In this document: positions 18,798-27,099 of the stretch, piece after piece
Position numbering within the stretch: position 1 is the first letter of the stretch
Layout: each line of letters opens with the position of its first letter
Source of the DNA: CAZOEL01 sp964578835
GTDB lineage: Bacteria; Desulfobacterota; Syntrophobacteria; Syntrophobacterales; Syntrophobacteraceae
Reading direction: 5' to 3'
Assembly: GCA_964578835.1 (NCBI GenBank)
Contig: CAZOEL010000073.1
Location: forward strand, 1 to 34,797
Length of the DNA stretch: 34,797 nt
Program-made: the position numbers and the translations under genes
The notes under the pieces: model-generated
Seen by the model: only the letters and a program-made list of their open reading frames with translations
Database searches by the model: none
What the model was told of the DNA's origin: nothing

Positions 18798-20657
18798 ATG
18801 AAGCTACTCGTGGATGAGCGCGACGTCAAGTTTATCCTCTACGAGCAACTGCGCGCGGATGAGCTGTGCAAGGCTCCGAAATATGGAGACTTCTCTCAGG
18901 AAATGTTTGATATGGCCATAGGGCAGGCGGAAAAGCTGGCCTGGAAGGAATACTATCCGGCCAACCGAAGAGGGGATGAGCAGGGATGCCGCTATGAAAA
19001 CGGCCAGGTGAAAGCTCCCGACGATTTCCATGGTCCTTATCGCCTCTTTTGCGAAGGCGGGTGGCTGGCGATGAGCGACCCCGCGGAAGTGGGCGGCCAG
19101 GGATTTCCCGTTGTGACCACAACTGCTTGCATGGAGCTTTTCGGAGCCGCCAACTGGTCTTTGCTCATGTACACGGGGCTTTCCCATGGCGCTGCGCGCC
19201 TCCTTCAGCTTTACGGAACGCCCGAGCTGCAGGAGCAGTATATGTACAAGATGTTTTCCGGAGAATGGGCTGGAACCATGTGTCTGACCGAATCCGGCGC
19301 GGGAAGCGATGTGGGGAATCTTCAGACCGGAGCCCAAAGGCTTGCAGACGGGAGCTTCAAAATCACCGGGCAGAAGATTTTTATTTCATCGGGCATGCAC
19401 GATCTTACGGAAAACATCGTTCACATGGTGCTTGCCCGGATAGAGGGGGCTCCGAAAGGAACAAAAGGAATATCCATTTTTCTCACGCCCAGGCTCCGCT
19501 ATGACGGGAGCGGAGCGCTCGTTGAAAACAATGTCCATTGCGCGGGCATCGAGCGCAAGATGGGCATTCACGGATCTGCTGCTTGTACGCTCAACTTCGG
19601 CGAAAACGGAGACTGCATCGGCTATCTTGTGGGTGAAGAAAACAAAGGCATGCAGGTCATGTTCGATATGATGAATGACGCCCGGCTCTTTGTGGGCCTG
19701 CAGGGCCTGTGTCTTGGAGGCAGCGCTTATTTGCACGCTCTTCAATACGCCAGGCAAAGAATCCAGGGGACGCCCATCGAGCATATGAAAGATCCCGATG
19801 CGGAGCGCACGCCCATCATCCGGCATCCGGACGTGAGGCGCATGCTCATGTTTATGAAAAGCGGCTCGGAAGGACTGCGGGCTCTTCTCTACTTTGTGGC
19901 CTACTGCATAGACAGAGTGCGGATTGCGCAAAGCGACGAAGAGCGGGAGCGATTTCAGGGGCATGTGGATTTGCTGATTCCCATCTGCAAATCGTTGGGA
20001 AGCGATTTGGGATTTCGAATTTGCGAAACCGCGATTCAGGTCTACGGCGGTTATGGGTATGTGCGCGACTATCCTGTCGAGCAATTTTTGAGGGACTGCA
20101 AAATCGCTTCCATCTATGAAGGAACCAACGGCATTCAAGCGCTCGATCTGGTGGTGCGAAAGCTCCAGAGGAATCGTGGACGCTTGCTTAAGAACGCTCT
20201 CGAATCTTCCGGGGAAATTCTCACGAAGATCAAGAAGAATTTCCGCCTGCGGGATTTGACGCCGATCTATGAGGAGGCGCAGGAAAGCCTTATTCAGGCC
20301 ACCAAGTTCTTCGCTCTGAAAAGCATTACCGACGAATTTCACGTGCCGATTCTATACGCAAAGCCATACCTGGATATTTTTGGAGAAGTGGTTATCGGAT
20401 TCATGCTGCTTTGGCAGGCGCACCTTGCAGACCGCAGGCTTCAGGAGATCTATCAGGACCACAACGCAAAGGATGAGCAATCCCGGAGCAGGCTCCTCAA
20501 AAAAAACCGGAGCGCGGCTTTTTACTTCGGTAAAATCGCTTCGGCGCGCTTTTTCATAAATCAGACGCTGACGGCGGTTCCGGGGAAGGTGAGAGGGATC
20601 ATGAACAACGACAAATCTCCCCTCGAAGTTCCCGAGGACGGCTTCGCGCTGGGATAG
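18798..20657 (+). CDS. Acyl-CoA dehydrogenase, long DmdC/FadE-type
   Basis: 619 residues, longer than ordinary acyl-CoA dehydrogenases (about 380). ATG 18798 follows GGAG by five bases. An N-terminal extension (DVKFILYEQL) is typical of the long family. The middle domain has MCLTESGAGSDVG and FKITGQKIFISSG, the FAD-contact pattern. The C-terminal domain has QVYGGYGYVRDYPVEQFLRD followed by IYEGTNGIQ; Glu441 is the likely catalytic base. A C-terminal helical extension follows (about 470-619). It oxidises an acyl-CoA to the 2-enoyl-CoA with electrons passed to ETF. The family includes 3-methylmercaptopropionyl-CoA dehydrogenase; the substrate here cannot be told. A hot-dog thioesterase lies 343 bp downstream on the same strand. 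Confidence 0.9.
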   Translation: MKLLVDERDVKFILYEQLRADELCKAPKYGDFSQEMFDMAIGQAEKLAWKEYYPANRRGDEQGCRYENGQVKAPDDFHGPYRLFCEGGWLAMSDPAEVGGQGFPVVTTTACMELFGAANWSLLMYTGLSHGAARLLQLYGTPELQEQYMYKMFSGEWAGTMCLTESGAGSDVGNLQTGAQRLADGSFKITGQKIFISSGMHDLTENIVHMVLARIEGAPKGTKGISIFLTPRLRYDGSGALVENNVHCAGIERKMGIHGSAACTLNFGENGDCIGYLVGEENKGMQVMFDMMNDARLFVGLQGLCLGGSAYLHALQYARQRIQGTPIEHMKDPDAERTPIIRHPDVRRMLMFMKSGSEGLRALLYFVAYCIDRVRIAQSDEERERFQGHVDLLIPICKSLGSDLGFRICETAIQVYGGYGYVRDYPVEQFLRDCKIASIYEGTNGIQALDLVVRKLQRNRGRLLKNALESSGEILTKIKKNFRLRDLTPIYEEAQESLIQATKFFALKSITDEFHVPILYAKPYLDIFGEVVIGFMLLWQAHLADRRLQEIYQDHNAKDEQSRSRLLKKNRSAAFYFGKIASARFFINQTLTAVPGKVRGIMNNDKSPLEVPEDGFALG

Positions 20658-20663
20658 CGCGCC

Positions 20664-20698
20664 GCCGCAACCCGGGAGGCCGCCTCCCGGGTTGCGGC
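20664..20698 (+). terminator. Strong hairpin after the acyl-CoA dehydrogenase gene
   Basis: A 16-bp perfect GC-rich stem (20664-20679 with 20683-20698) and a 3-base loop, starting 7 bp after the stop. No U-tract follows, so it may act as an RNA 3'-end stabiliser or a partial terminator. Confidence 0.55.
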
Positions 20699-20745
20699 AT
20701 GGAGAAAATGGATTGACGCGCCCAATCCTTCTATGTCAATTATGG

Positions 20746-20966
20746 CGCACTGTTGAACAGCAATTCTAAATTTGGCCATGCTGGTGAATAGGGAAATAAG
20801 CTCATTTCGTCATTCCGGCATGTTTCTGGCCGGAATCCATCCCGGCATCAGGCTCCCAAGCTTCTTTGGATTCCGGCTTGAAGACTGCCGGAATGACGAA
20901 CCTACCTGATTTCGGATGAGAATGAGCCGGGCTGAGCTACAAATTTAGAATTGTCGCACTGTTGAA
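20746..20966. repeat. Compound repeat: REP-like hairpin inside inverted and direct repeats
   Basis: The outermost 12-bp direct repeats CGCACTGTTGAA are at 20746-20757 and 20955-20966. Inside are 13-bp perfect inverted repeats, CAATTCTAAATTT at 20761-20773 and its complement at 20941-20953. At the centre is a 34-base-arm hairpin (20806-20839 with 20867-20900, starting TTCGTCATTCCGGCA) related to 12894-12988. The nested layout resembles a small non-autonomous element with target duplication. No ORF is inside. Confidence 0.7.
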
Positions 20967-21000
20967 GCGAGAGCCTGACCGTATGCGAGAGGAAGAGTGA

Positions 21001-21417
21001 ATGAGCTGCGAGATCGAGACGTACAGAGGGTTTGTGTATCCTTGGCAAATGGACCACATCGGACATATGAATGTCCAGTTTTATGCCGCTAAGTTCGATG
21101 AGGGAACATGGCATTTTCTTGCTTATTTAGGTCTTACTCCCTCCTATCTTCGAGACAATCGCAGGGGCATGGTTGCGGTCGATCAGCGCACGCTCTACAA
21201 AAGAGAGGTTTTGGCCGGATCCTTGCTAGTGGTAAAGACGAAGCTGCTGGAAATGAACAAGAAATCTCTGAAATACATTCATGTCATGATCGATGCCGAA
21301 ACGGGCGAAGAGGTTGCCTCGACGGAGCTCACCGGCGTGCATATCAATAGCGAGCTGAGGAAATCTTGCGAATTTCCGCCGCATATCTATGAAAAGGGCA
21401 AAGAGCTTTTGGAATAA
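21001..21417 (+). CDS. Hot-dog fold acyl-CoA thioesterase
   Basis: 138 residues; ATG 21001 with GAGGAAGAG about 3-8 bases upstream. The active-site signature of the 4-hydroxybenzoyl-CoA thioesterase/YbgC group is present: WQMDHIGHMNVQFY (Asp18, His22), followed by VDQRTLYKREVLAG and a strand-rich second half (LKYIHVMIDAETGEEVASTELTGVHI). It should hydrolyse acyl-CoA to acid and CoA. Its place downstream of the acyl-CoA dehydrogenase suggests a shared pathway, but the repeat and hairpin between them argue for separate transcription. The exact substrate is unknown. Confidence 0.85.
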   Translation: MSCEIETYRGFVYPWQMDHIGHMNVQFYAAKFDEGTWHFLAYLGLTPSYLRDNRRGMVAVDQRTLYKREVLAGSLLVVKTKLLEMNKKSLKYIHVMIDAETGEEVASTELTGVHINSELRKSCEFPPHIYEKGKELLE

Positions 21418-21672
21418 TGGGCGAAAGTTTTACGGAGAGCTCCACGAGAGGGCTCCTGACATTTGGAGAAAGGCGGCTTTGTCGGCATAAAGAATCTAAC
21501 GGGATAGGCATAAAGCCCCTTCAGGGCTGACGCCTTGCCCCTTCTTGCAAATGCCTCCGGAGAGAGGCTGCGCCATCGACAAGAATAGCGCCTGTATTTT
21601 GAAATGCTTATAAAAAATTATAGGCTGGAAGATTCAGGCGTTTCAAAATGCTGTCGATGAAAGGAGTCTGAT

Positions 21673-21861
21673 ATGGACATGAAAAAAGGGACCTGCGATT
21701 TTGCCGGACGGGTATTTTCCGAGGAGGAAAAGATCTGCGAGGATGGAAAATGCTTTACGTGCGTTGATGGCGAATGGAAAGATGCGGAACAGTCCTTTTC
21801 TTCCTCTCGATCTCGTCAGGGCCTGGTCATTGCTCCTGGCGAAGACTTGTCCGATATGTGA
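21673..21861 (+). CDS. Small cysteine-rich protein
   Basis: 62 residues; ATG 21673 with GGAG seven bases upstream (AAAGGAGTCTGAT), a strong ribosome site. The four cysteines 8, 22, 27 and 30 sit in CDFAGRVFSEEEKI, C-E-D-G-K-C, and C-x2-C arrangements followed by DGEW. This could bind a metal or form disulfides; it vaguely recalls small DUF1496-like proteins, which I cannot confirm. There is no signal peptide. It converges on cysK. Called because of its start signal and cysteine spacing. Confidence 0.55.
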   Translation: MDMKKGTCDFAGRVFSEEEKICEDGKCFTCVDGEWKDAEQSFSSSRSRQGLVIAPGEDLSDM

Positions 21862-21986
21862 TTGTGAATGGCTGGGACAGAGCAGTTGGAAAGTGTGCTG
21901 GAAAAGTCAGCGGAAAGGAGATGACGATCGCCGGAGCTTGTTTCCATCTCCTTCCGCTCTGAAGAGTGACGGCAGAGGCGCGTAAG

Positions 21987-22913
21987 CTACTCCATGAAGA
22001 GCGGCGTGCTCAAGTAACGCTCGCCGGTGCTCGGCAGGATCACTACGATTTGTTTTCCTTTGCTCTCAGGGCGTCTCGCTGCTTCCAAAGCCGCCCATAC
22101 CGCTGCCCCGGAAGAAATCCCGCATAAGATTCCCTCCATCTTGGCCACGGCCCTTGCGGTTTCAAAAGCCTGATCGTTGGTTACCGTGATGATTTCATCG
22201 ATGATTTTGGTGTTCAAAACGGCTGGAACGAAACCGGCTCCGATTCCCTGGATTTTGTGCGGCCCGGGAGATCCGCCCGAGAGCACGGGAGAGTCGGCGG
22301 GCTCGACCGCAAACGCTTTGAAAGACGGCTTGCGAGCTTTGATCACTTCGGAAACGCCCGTAATGGTGCCGCCCGTGCCGACGCCCGAAACAAGAATGTC
22401 CACTCCTCCCCCAGTGCCGTTCCAGATTTCTTCGGCGGTTGTTTTGCGATGAACCTCGGCGTTGGCCGGATTGCTGAATTGATCGGGCATATAGGAGTTG
22501 GGCGTCTGCGCAACTAGTTCCTTCGCCCTGTTTATTGCTCCCCGCATTCCTTCGGCGCCGGGTGTGAGCGCTAGTTCGGCCCCAAGGTGCTTGAGGAGCT
22601 TTCTTCTTTCCACGCTCATCGTTTCCGGCATGGTCAAAATAAGCCGGAGTTTTTTGGCGGCGCAAACAAAAGCCAGGGCGATTCCGGTATTGCCGCTTGT
22701 GGGCTCGACGATCACCGCCCCCTCTTTGATGAGCCCCTGCTTTTCTGCCGCCTCTATCATGGCGACGCCTATGCGATCTTTCACGCTCCCGAGCGGATTT
22801 CGCATTTCCAGCTTGGCGATCACTTCGGCATGAAGGCCGTGAGCGATTCTGCTAAGCCGGACCAGAGGCGTGCCTCCTATTGTCTTTGAAAGGTCTGGAA
22901 ATATTTCAGTCAT
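21987..22913 (-). CDS. cysK: Cysteine synthase (O-acetylserine sulfhydrylase)
   Basis: 308 residues, normal for the family. PLP-binding Lys45 is in NPLGSVKDR, the substrate loop is PTSGNTGIALA, and GTGGTITG and GISSGAA hold the PLP phosphate and pyridine ring. It makes cysteine from O-acetylserine and sulfide in the cytoplasm. It is the last gene of a minus-strand run after cysE, with only 36 bp between them, so it is probably co-transcribed. It provides cysteine, the substrate of the NifS desulfurase encoded upstream. CysK and CysM are similar; the motifs and the cysE neighbour favour CysK. Confidence 0.95.
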   Translation of the reverse strand: MTEIFPDLSKTIGGTPLVRLSRIAHGLHAEVIAKLEMRNPLGSVKDRIGVAMIEAAEKQGLIKEGAVIVEPTSGNTGIALAFVCAAKKLRLILTMPETMSVERRKLLKHLGAELALTPGAEGMRGAINRAKELVAQTPNSYMPDQFSNPANAEVHRKTTAEEIWNGTGGGVDILVSGVGTGGTITGVSEVIKARKPSFKAFAVEPADSPVLSGGSPGPHKIQGIGAGFVPAVLNTKIIDEIITVTNDQAFETARAVAKMEGILCGISSGAAVWAALEAARRPESKGKQIVVILPSTGERYLSTPLFME

Positions 22914-22949
22914 GGCTTGCCTTTTTTCTTTTGGCGTCGGAGAGGCGTC

Positions 22950-23903
22950 TTAGGATGCGCCTTTGTAGATGAGCTCAGGCTTCTTGATGAACACTCTTGT
23001 GTCGGGCGGAACGGATTCGGTTATCCACACATTTCCGCCAATGACCGAGCGAGCCCCAATCACCGTGTCGCCTCCCAGTATCGTTGCCCCCGCATAGATG
23101 ATGACGTCATCTTCTATGGTTGGGTGGCGTTTCTTGTTTCTATACAATTCGCCGGCGTCCTTGGGCAGCGAGAGCGCGCCCAGGGTGACTCCCTGATAGA
23201 GCCTGACCCTCTTTCCAATCTCGGTCGTCTCTCCTACAACGATGCCCGTTCCATGGTCGATAAAGAAGCTCTCCCCAATGTGAGCGCCCGGGTGAATGTC
23301 TATTCCCGTCATGCTGTGGGCATATTCGGACATGATGCGCGGTATGAGGGAGACGCCCTGATCGACGAGCTGGTGCGCCATGCGGTAAATGGTGATTGCG
23401 AAAAGCCCCGGATAGCTGAAGATGATTTCGTCATAGCTTTTGGCCGCCGGGTCTCCGTCGTAGGCGGCGCGGACGTCGGTAGCGAGGATGCGCCGCAGTC
23501 GGGGGAGCTCCTTCATGAAATTGATGGCTACCTCTTGCCCCCGCTCTTCGCATTTGACGCACGGCAGCTCATGGCGCAGGCACTCATGTCTGAGGGCCAG
23601 AGTGATCTGTTCTGAAAAAGCCTCGAAGAATGCCGTGGCCTCCTGACCGAAGTAATAGCCCAAGTTGACCGAGTCCACGCGCGTCCGTATGAAATAGCCC
23701 GGATAGAGCAAACGGGCTGCGGCATGGACGATGTCGATGATTGCCTGTCTTGACGGAATGGGCTCAGGTCCGACATGGTCGAAGCACTCTTCGCGGCTGC
23801 ACGATAAGACGAGATCTTGGACGATGGAGGGAATCTCCTCGCGGAAGTGACGACTGCTTTCAACTTCTGTTCTGCATTGATCCCTGTTGATGGAAGCGCC
23901 CAT
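22950..23903 (-). CDS. cysE: Serine O-acetyltransferase, long form
   Basis: 317 residues from ATG 23903, chosen because GAGGGG lies 7 bases upstream; an in-frame ATG at 23921 would add six residues. The N-terminal half is helical (EpsC-type long SAT). The C-terminal half has hexapeptide repeats with the catalytic region DIHPGAHIGESFFIDHGTG and GIVVGE, GVTLGA, and the late loop KRHPTIEDDVIIYAGATILG. It makes O-acetylserine for CysK next door. The C-terminus ends YKGAS and lacks the terminal isoleucine that inserts into the CysK active site in the cysteine synthase complex, so complex formation by that route is not predicted. nifS ends 127 bp upstream, with a hairpin between. Confidence 0.95.
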   Translation of the reverse strand: MGASINRDQCRTEVESSRHFREEIPSIVQDLVLSCSREECFDHVGPEPIPSRQAIIDIVHAAARLLYPGYFIRTRVDSVNLGYYFGQEATAFFEAFSEQITLALRHECLRHELPCVKCEERGQEVAINFMKELPRLRRILATDVRAAYDGDPAAKSYDEIIFSYPGLFAITIYRMAHQLVDQGVSLIPRIMSEYAHSMTGIDIHPGAHIGESFFIDHGTGIVVGETTEIGKRVRLYQGVTLGALSLPKDAGELYRNKKRHPTIEDDVIIYAGATILGGDTVIGARSVIGGNVWITESVPPDTRVFIKKPELIYKGAS

Positions 23904-23963
23904 GGCAAATCCCCTCTGCATTTGGCCGGTTTATACGACATCGTGAGCTTTGCTTTCGCAGTC

Positions 23964-23983
23964 CCGCCCCGGCTTCGGGGCGG
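23964..23983. other. Intercistronic hairpin between nifS and cysE
   Basis: CCGCCCCG (23964-23971) pairs with CGGGGCGG (23976-23983) around a 4-base loop. It lies in the 127-bp gap between nifS and cysE. There is no U-tract, so it may tune the relative amounts of the two halves of the operon rather than end it. Confidence 0.4.
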
Positions 23984-24030
23984 TGGCGACGCCTCTTCCT
24001 ATTTGCGTCATGCTTCCTCTGTGACGGACT

Positions 24031-25215
24031 TCATGATACGGCTGCGCAGGCCTTATCCCCCACCTTCCAGTACGGAGACAGAGTGCGCAGGGTTTCTATT
24101 ATCGGTGGAAGCTTCTCGATGACAAAGTCGATTTCTTCGTCCGTATTATAGATGCTCAAACTGAACCGAATGGAGCCGTGCGCCATCGTGAAGGGAACTC
24201 CCATGGCTCGAAGAACATGGGAAGGCTGCAGGGAGCCGGATGTGCAGGCGGAGCCCGAAGAGGCGCAGATGCCGAATTCATCGAGCATCAGGAGTATCGC
24301 TTCTCCTTCCACGAATTCGAAGCTTATGTTGGTGGTATTAGGAAGACGCGATGCGCGATCTCCATTCACGCGGCTGCTGGGCACGCGCGTGAGGAGCGCA
24401 TTTTCAAGCCTGTCCCGCAAGCGTTTTACTTTCGTGTTTTCTATTTCCATGTTCAGGGCGGCAAGCTCGCAAGCTCTCCCAAACCCGATGATGCTGGGGG
24501 TGTTTTCCGTTCCTCCTCGTCGACTCCTCTCTTGATGACCGCCGATCAGAAACGGAGAAAACTTGGTTCCCTTGCGCACGTAAAGGACGCCGATTCCCTT
24601 TGGGGCATGGAGCTTGTGGCCTGAAACAGAGAGCATGTTTATCGCGCTCTTGCTCATGTCGATGGGAATCTTTCCGACTGCCTGTACGGCGTCGGTGTGA
24701 AAGAGGATTCCTTTTTCACGAGCCATTTCCGCGGCCAGCTCAACCGGAAAGATCACGCCGGTTTCGTTGTTGGCCCACATGAGGCTCACGATGGCGGTGT
24801 CCGATGTGAGGCTTTGCTCGTACTGCTCCATGTCCAGATGGCCTTCGGAGTCCACGGGAAGCTCTGTTATGCGGTAGCCCCGGTTGGAGAGATCGGCGGC
24901 AAGAGCCTTGATCGCGGGGTGCTCCACTCGGCTCGTCACGATGTGGCGCTTTTCCGGCTGAGTGATCAAGGCTGAGCGGATAGCGGCGTTGTCGCTTTCC
25001 GTCCCGCAGCTTGTAAATATGATCTCCTCGGGCGACGCTCCTATCAAGGCCGCCGCTTTTTCTCTCGCTTCCCGGATCTCTTTAGCGACCTGACCGCCGA
25101 AACGATGCATGCTGGACGGGTTGCCGTACAGCTCGCGAAAGTAGGGCAGCATCGCCTCCAGAACTTCCGGCGCTACCCCGGTCGTGGCGTTGTTGTCCAG
25201 ATAGATCGTTTTCAC
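24031..25215 (-). CDS. nifS: Cysteine desulfurase (NifS/IscS type)
   Basis: 394 residues. Start ATG 25215 overlaps the nifU stop by 4 bases (ATGA), a sign of translational coupling. PLP Lys201 is in SVSGHKLHAPKG, the stacking His99 is in VEHPAI, and catalytic Cys324 is in SSGSACTSGSLQPSHV. It removes sulfur from cysteine and passes it as persulfide to the NifU scaffold. The N-terminal YLDNNATTG and the long active-site loop are typical of group I desulfurases. Called nifS because of its coupling to a full-length NifU; in a non-diazotroph it serves general Fe-S assembly. Confidence 0.95.
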   Translation of the reverse strand: MKTIYLDNNATTGVAPEVLEAMLPYFRELYGNPSSMHRFGGQVAKEIREAREKAAALIGASPEEIIFTSCGTESDNAAIRSALITQPEKRHIVTSRVEHPAIKALAADLSNRGYRITELPVDSEGHLDMEQYEQSLTSDTAIVSLMWANNETGVIFPVELAAEMAREKGILFHTDAVQAVGKIPIDMSKSAINMLSVSGHKLHAPKGIGVLYVRKGTKFSPFLIGGHQERSRRGGTENTPSIIGFGRACELAALNMEIENTKVKRLRDRLENALLTRVPSSRVNGDRASRLPNTTNISFEFVEGEAILLMLDEFGICASSGSACTSGSLQPSHVLRAMGVPFTMAHGSIRFSLSIYNTDEEIDFVIEKLPPIIETLRTLSPYWKVGDKACAAVS

Positions 25216-26042
25216 TGCGATACCTCCTCGACCACCAGTTCGGGATAGACCAGCTCTTTAAGCTTGGATTCCACGAAGAACTTCAAAGTCCTGTCCGACG
25301 CCTGGCATGCGGCGCAAGCGCCTCGCGTAGCCACGAGCACGCGGTTTCCGACGACATCCACCAGCTCTATGTCTCCGCCATCCTGCTTCAAGGCCGGGCG
25401 TATCTCCCGTTCGATGGTTTCCTCAATCATCTTCATCTTCTGGATATTGGAGAGCTTCGGCCGCTCGATCTTCTTCGTCTTCATCTCGCCGCGGACCTGA
25501 TCCAATATCGCCTGTATGGCGTCATGGCAGCCCCCGCAGCCTCCTCCCGCCTTTGTGTAATTGGTGATCTCTTCGACGCTCCGGAGATCGTTCTCCTCTA
25601 TGGCGCGCTCAATCTCCTTGTCGGTAATTCCGAAGCACTGGCAGATCACTTCTCCTTCAACAGTCTTATCCGCCGAGCCTTGGTAATGAGAAATCGCCTT
25701 CTCCAAAGCCTCTCGGCCCATGATGGAGCAATGCATCTTCTCTTGGGGCAACCCTCCGAGAAACTCGGCAATGTCCTGGTTGGTGACCTTGGCTGCTTCC
25801 TCCACCGTCATGCCCTTGATTATCTCTGTAAGGGCGGAAGCCGTGGCGATAGCGCTGGCGCAGCCAAATGTCTTGAACATAGCCTCTTTTATCTTCTTAT
25901 TTTCATCCAGCTTGAAAGTAAGCCGCAATGCATCTCCGCAAGCTATCGAGCCCACTTCGGCTACGCCGTCCGGGTCCTCTATCTCTCCGACATTGCGCGG
26001 GTTCAAAAAGTGTTCCTTTACCTTATCAGTATATTCCCACAT
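25212..26042 (-). CDS. nifU: Fe-S cluster scaffold NifU, three-domain form
   Basis: 276 residues. The IscU-like domain (about 1-125) has its three ligand cysteines at 35 (ACGD), 61 (FGCASAI) and 105 (MHCSIMG). The middle [2Fe-2S] Bfd-like domain has C134, C136, C169 and C172. The C-terminal Nfu domain has C243 and C246 in GACAACQAS. All scaffold cysteines are present. It builds Fe-S clusters with sulfur from NifS and delivers them to apo-proteins. It is the first gene of the nifU-nifS-cysE-cysK run. The start ATG 26042 follows GAGCG with weak spacing; the family N-terminus MWEYTDKVKEHFLNPRNVG supports it. No IscR-like regulator is seen nearby. Confidence 0.95.
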   Translation of the reverse strand: MWEYTDKVKEHFLNPRNVGEIEDPDGVAEVGSIACGDALRLTFKLDENKKIKEAMFKTFGCASAIATASALTEIIKGMTVEEAAKVTNQDIAEFLGGLPQEKMHCSIMGREALEKAISHYQGSADKTVEGEVICQCFGITDKEIERAIEENDLRSVEEITNYTKAGGGCGGCHDAIQAILDQVRGEMKTKKIERPKLSNIQKMKMIEETIEREIRPALKQDGGDIELVDVVGNRVLVATRGACAACQASDRTLKFFVESKLKELVYPELVVEEVSQ

Positions 26043-26442
26043 AGGTTCGCTCCTCGATCGATTCCGTCATCCATGGGTCTCGATTCAACGTCATAGTCAA
26101 TCGGATGATTAAAGGCATAATTTCTGCCTGTTCTATTGCGCCGGGATATTACTCGCCTACAATTTAATTATATGCCTCCGGTATGGCCAGTGGGCGTTGA
26201 TGCGCCCAAAGTCCGTTTTTGCTGCTAATTCAGCTGAAGCCGCGTAATGAGAGAGTAAATGTAAGCATAGCTTCCCATAAAAGGTAGGGGCGGTTACTAT
26301 TTCAAGTTGTAGATTCCGTTGTTTTCAGCCATTAATGAGGACTGCGCAATCAACCAGATCGCCGCTGGTCCGCCGGCGCCCGGAAAGCGCCTTGGCTTAC
26401 ACAGTCATCGTCATGTTGGAAGCGAATATTCTCGGAGGAAAT
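26043..26442. other. Divergent intergenic region between nifU and the MBL hydrolase gene
   Basis: About 400 bp that must contain the promoters for nifU (minus) and the MBL hydrolase (plus). I see a TATAAT on the minus strand at 26172-26167 without a matching -35 and a 6-bp stem (26191-26196 with 26203-26208). No IscR-type site and no gene were recognised. Confidence 0.5.
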
Positions 26443-27075
26443 ATGGTCGTTGAGCAGTTGGAAGTCGGAAGCTTTGCTGTTTATGCATACTTGGTCGGCT
26501 GCCGGGAAACCGGAGAAGGCATAGTTATAGATCCCGCGGCGGAGGTCGATCGCATTTTGGACACAGCCAAAAGAAACGGCGTCGATCGAATCAAATACAT
26601 CGTTTGCACGCATAGTCATGTGGATCATGTCGGCGGCAACCGCAGGATGAAGGAATTGACCGGAGCTGAGATAGTAATCCACAAAGGCGATGAACGGATG
26701 TTGCCGAATGCGCCGAATTACAAGTTGCAAATCTTTAACTGCGAAGCTTCTCCGCCGGCGGATATCGCTGTCGAAGATGGCGACTTTATTGAATTCGGCA
26801 AGCAGCGCCTCAGGGTTATCCATACGCCTGGGCATACTCCGGGATGCATCTGCCTTTATGCCCCGGGCTTCCTTTTTACCGGAGACACCCTTTTTGTCGG
26901 CGCGGTAGGGCGTACGGACCTGCCCGGCGGCTCTTTCGACGAGCTGCTTCGCTCGATCAAGACAAAACTCTTCATCCTGCCGGAAGAAACCGTGGTAATG
27001 CCGGGCCATAATTATGGGGATTCTCCGCGTTCAACAATAGGCTCCGAGATGCGCTTCAATCCTTTTGTACAATAA
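26443..27075 (+). CDS. MBL-fold metallo-hydrolase (glyoxalase II-like)
   Basis: 210 residues from ATG 26443, chosen because GGAGG lies 4 bases upstream and the family N-terminus begins there (VEQLEVGSFAVYAYLVG). Upstream in-frame codons to 26335 have no ribosome site. Metal ligands are present: H57-S-H59-V-D61-H62, H131 in HTPGHTPG, D148 in FTGDTLF and H189 in MPGHNYG. It should bind two Zn or Fe/Zn ions and act on a thioester or related substrate. The short form without a glutathione-binding tail suggests hydrolysis of other thioesters; persulfide dioxygenases are a related possibility given the neighbouring sulfur genes. The gene is divergent from nifU. Confidence 0.9.
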   Translation: MVVEQLEVGSFAVYAYLVGCRETGEGIVIDPAAEVDRILDTAKRNGVDRIKYIVCTHSHVDHVGGNRRMKELTGAEIVIHKGDERMLPNAPNYKLQIFNCEASPPADIAVEDGDFIEFGKQRLRVIHTPGHTPGCICLYAPGFLFTGDTLFVGAVGRTDLPGGSFDELLRSIKTKLFILPEETVVMPGHNYGDSPRSTIGSEMRFNPFVQ

Positions 27076-27099
27076 TGCGAGCGAGAGTTTGACGGGTGT

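Noticed and set aside
20664..20698. The strong hairpin as a full intrinsic terminator
   Set aside because: Stem is excellent but no U-tract follows; kept as a hairpin with moderate confidence rather than a firm terminator.
24152..24624. Plus-strand open frames opposite nifS
   Set aside because: They are antisense shadows of nifS, whose catalytic residues and length are complete.
26167..26172. TATAAT on the minus strand upstream of nifU as a promoter
   Set aside because: No -35 hexamer at 16-18 bases and no extended -10; left as a note only.
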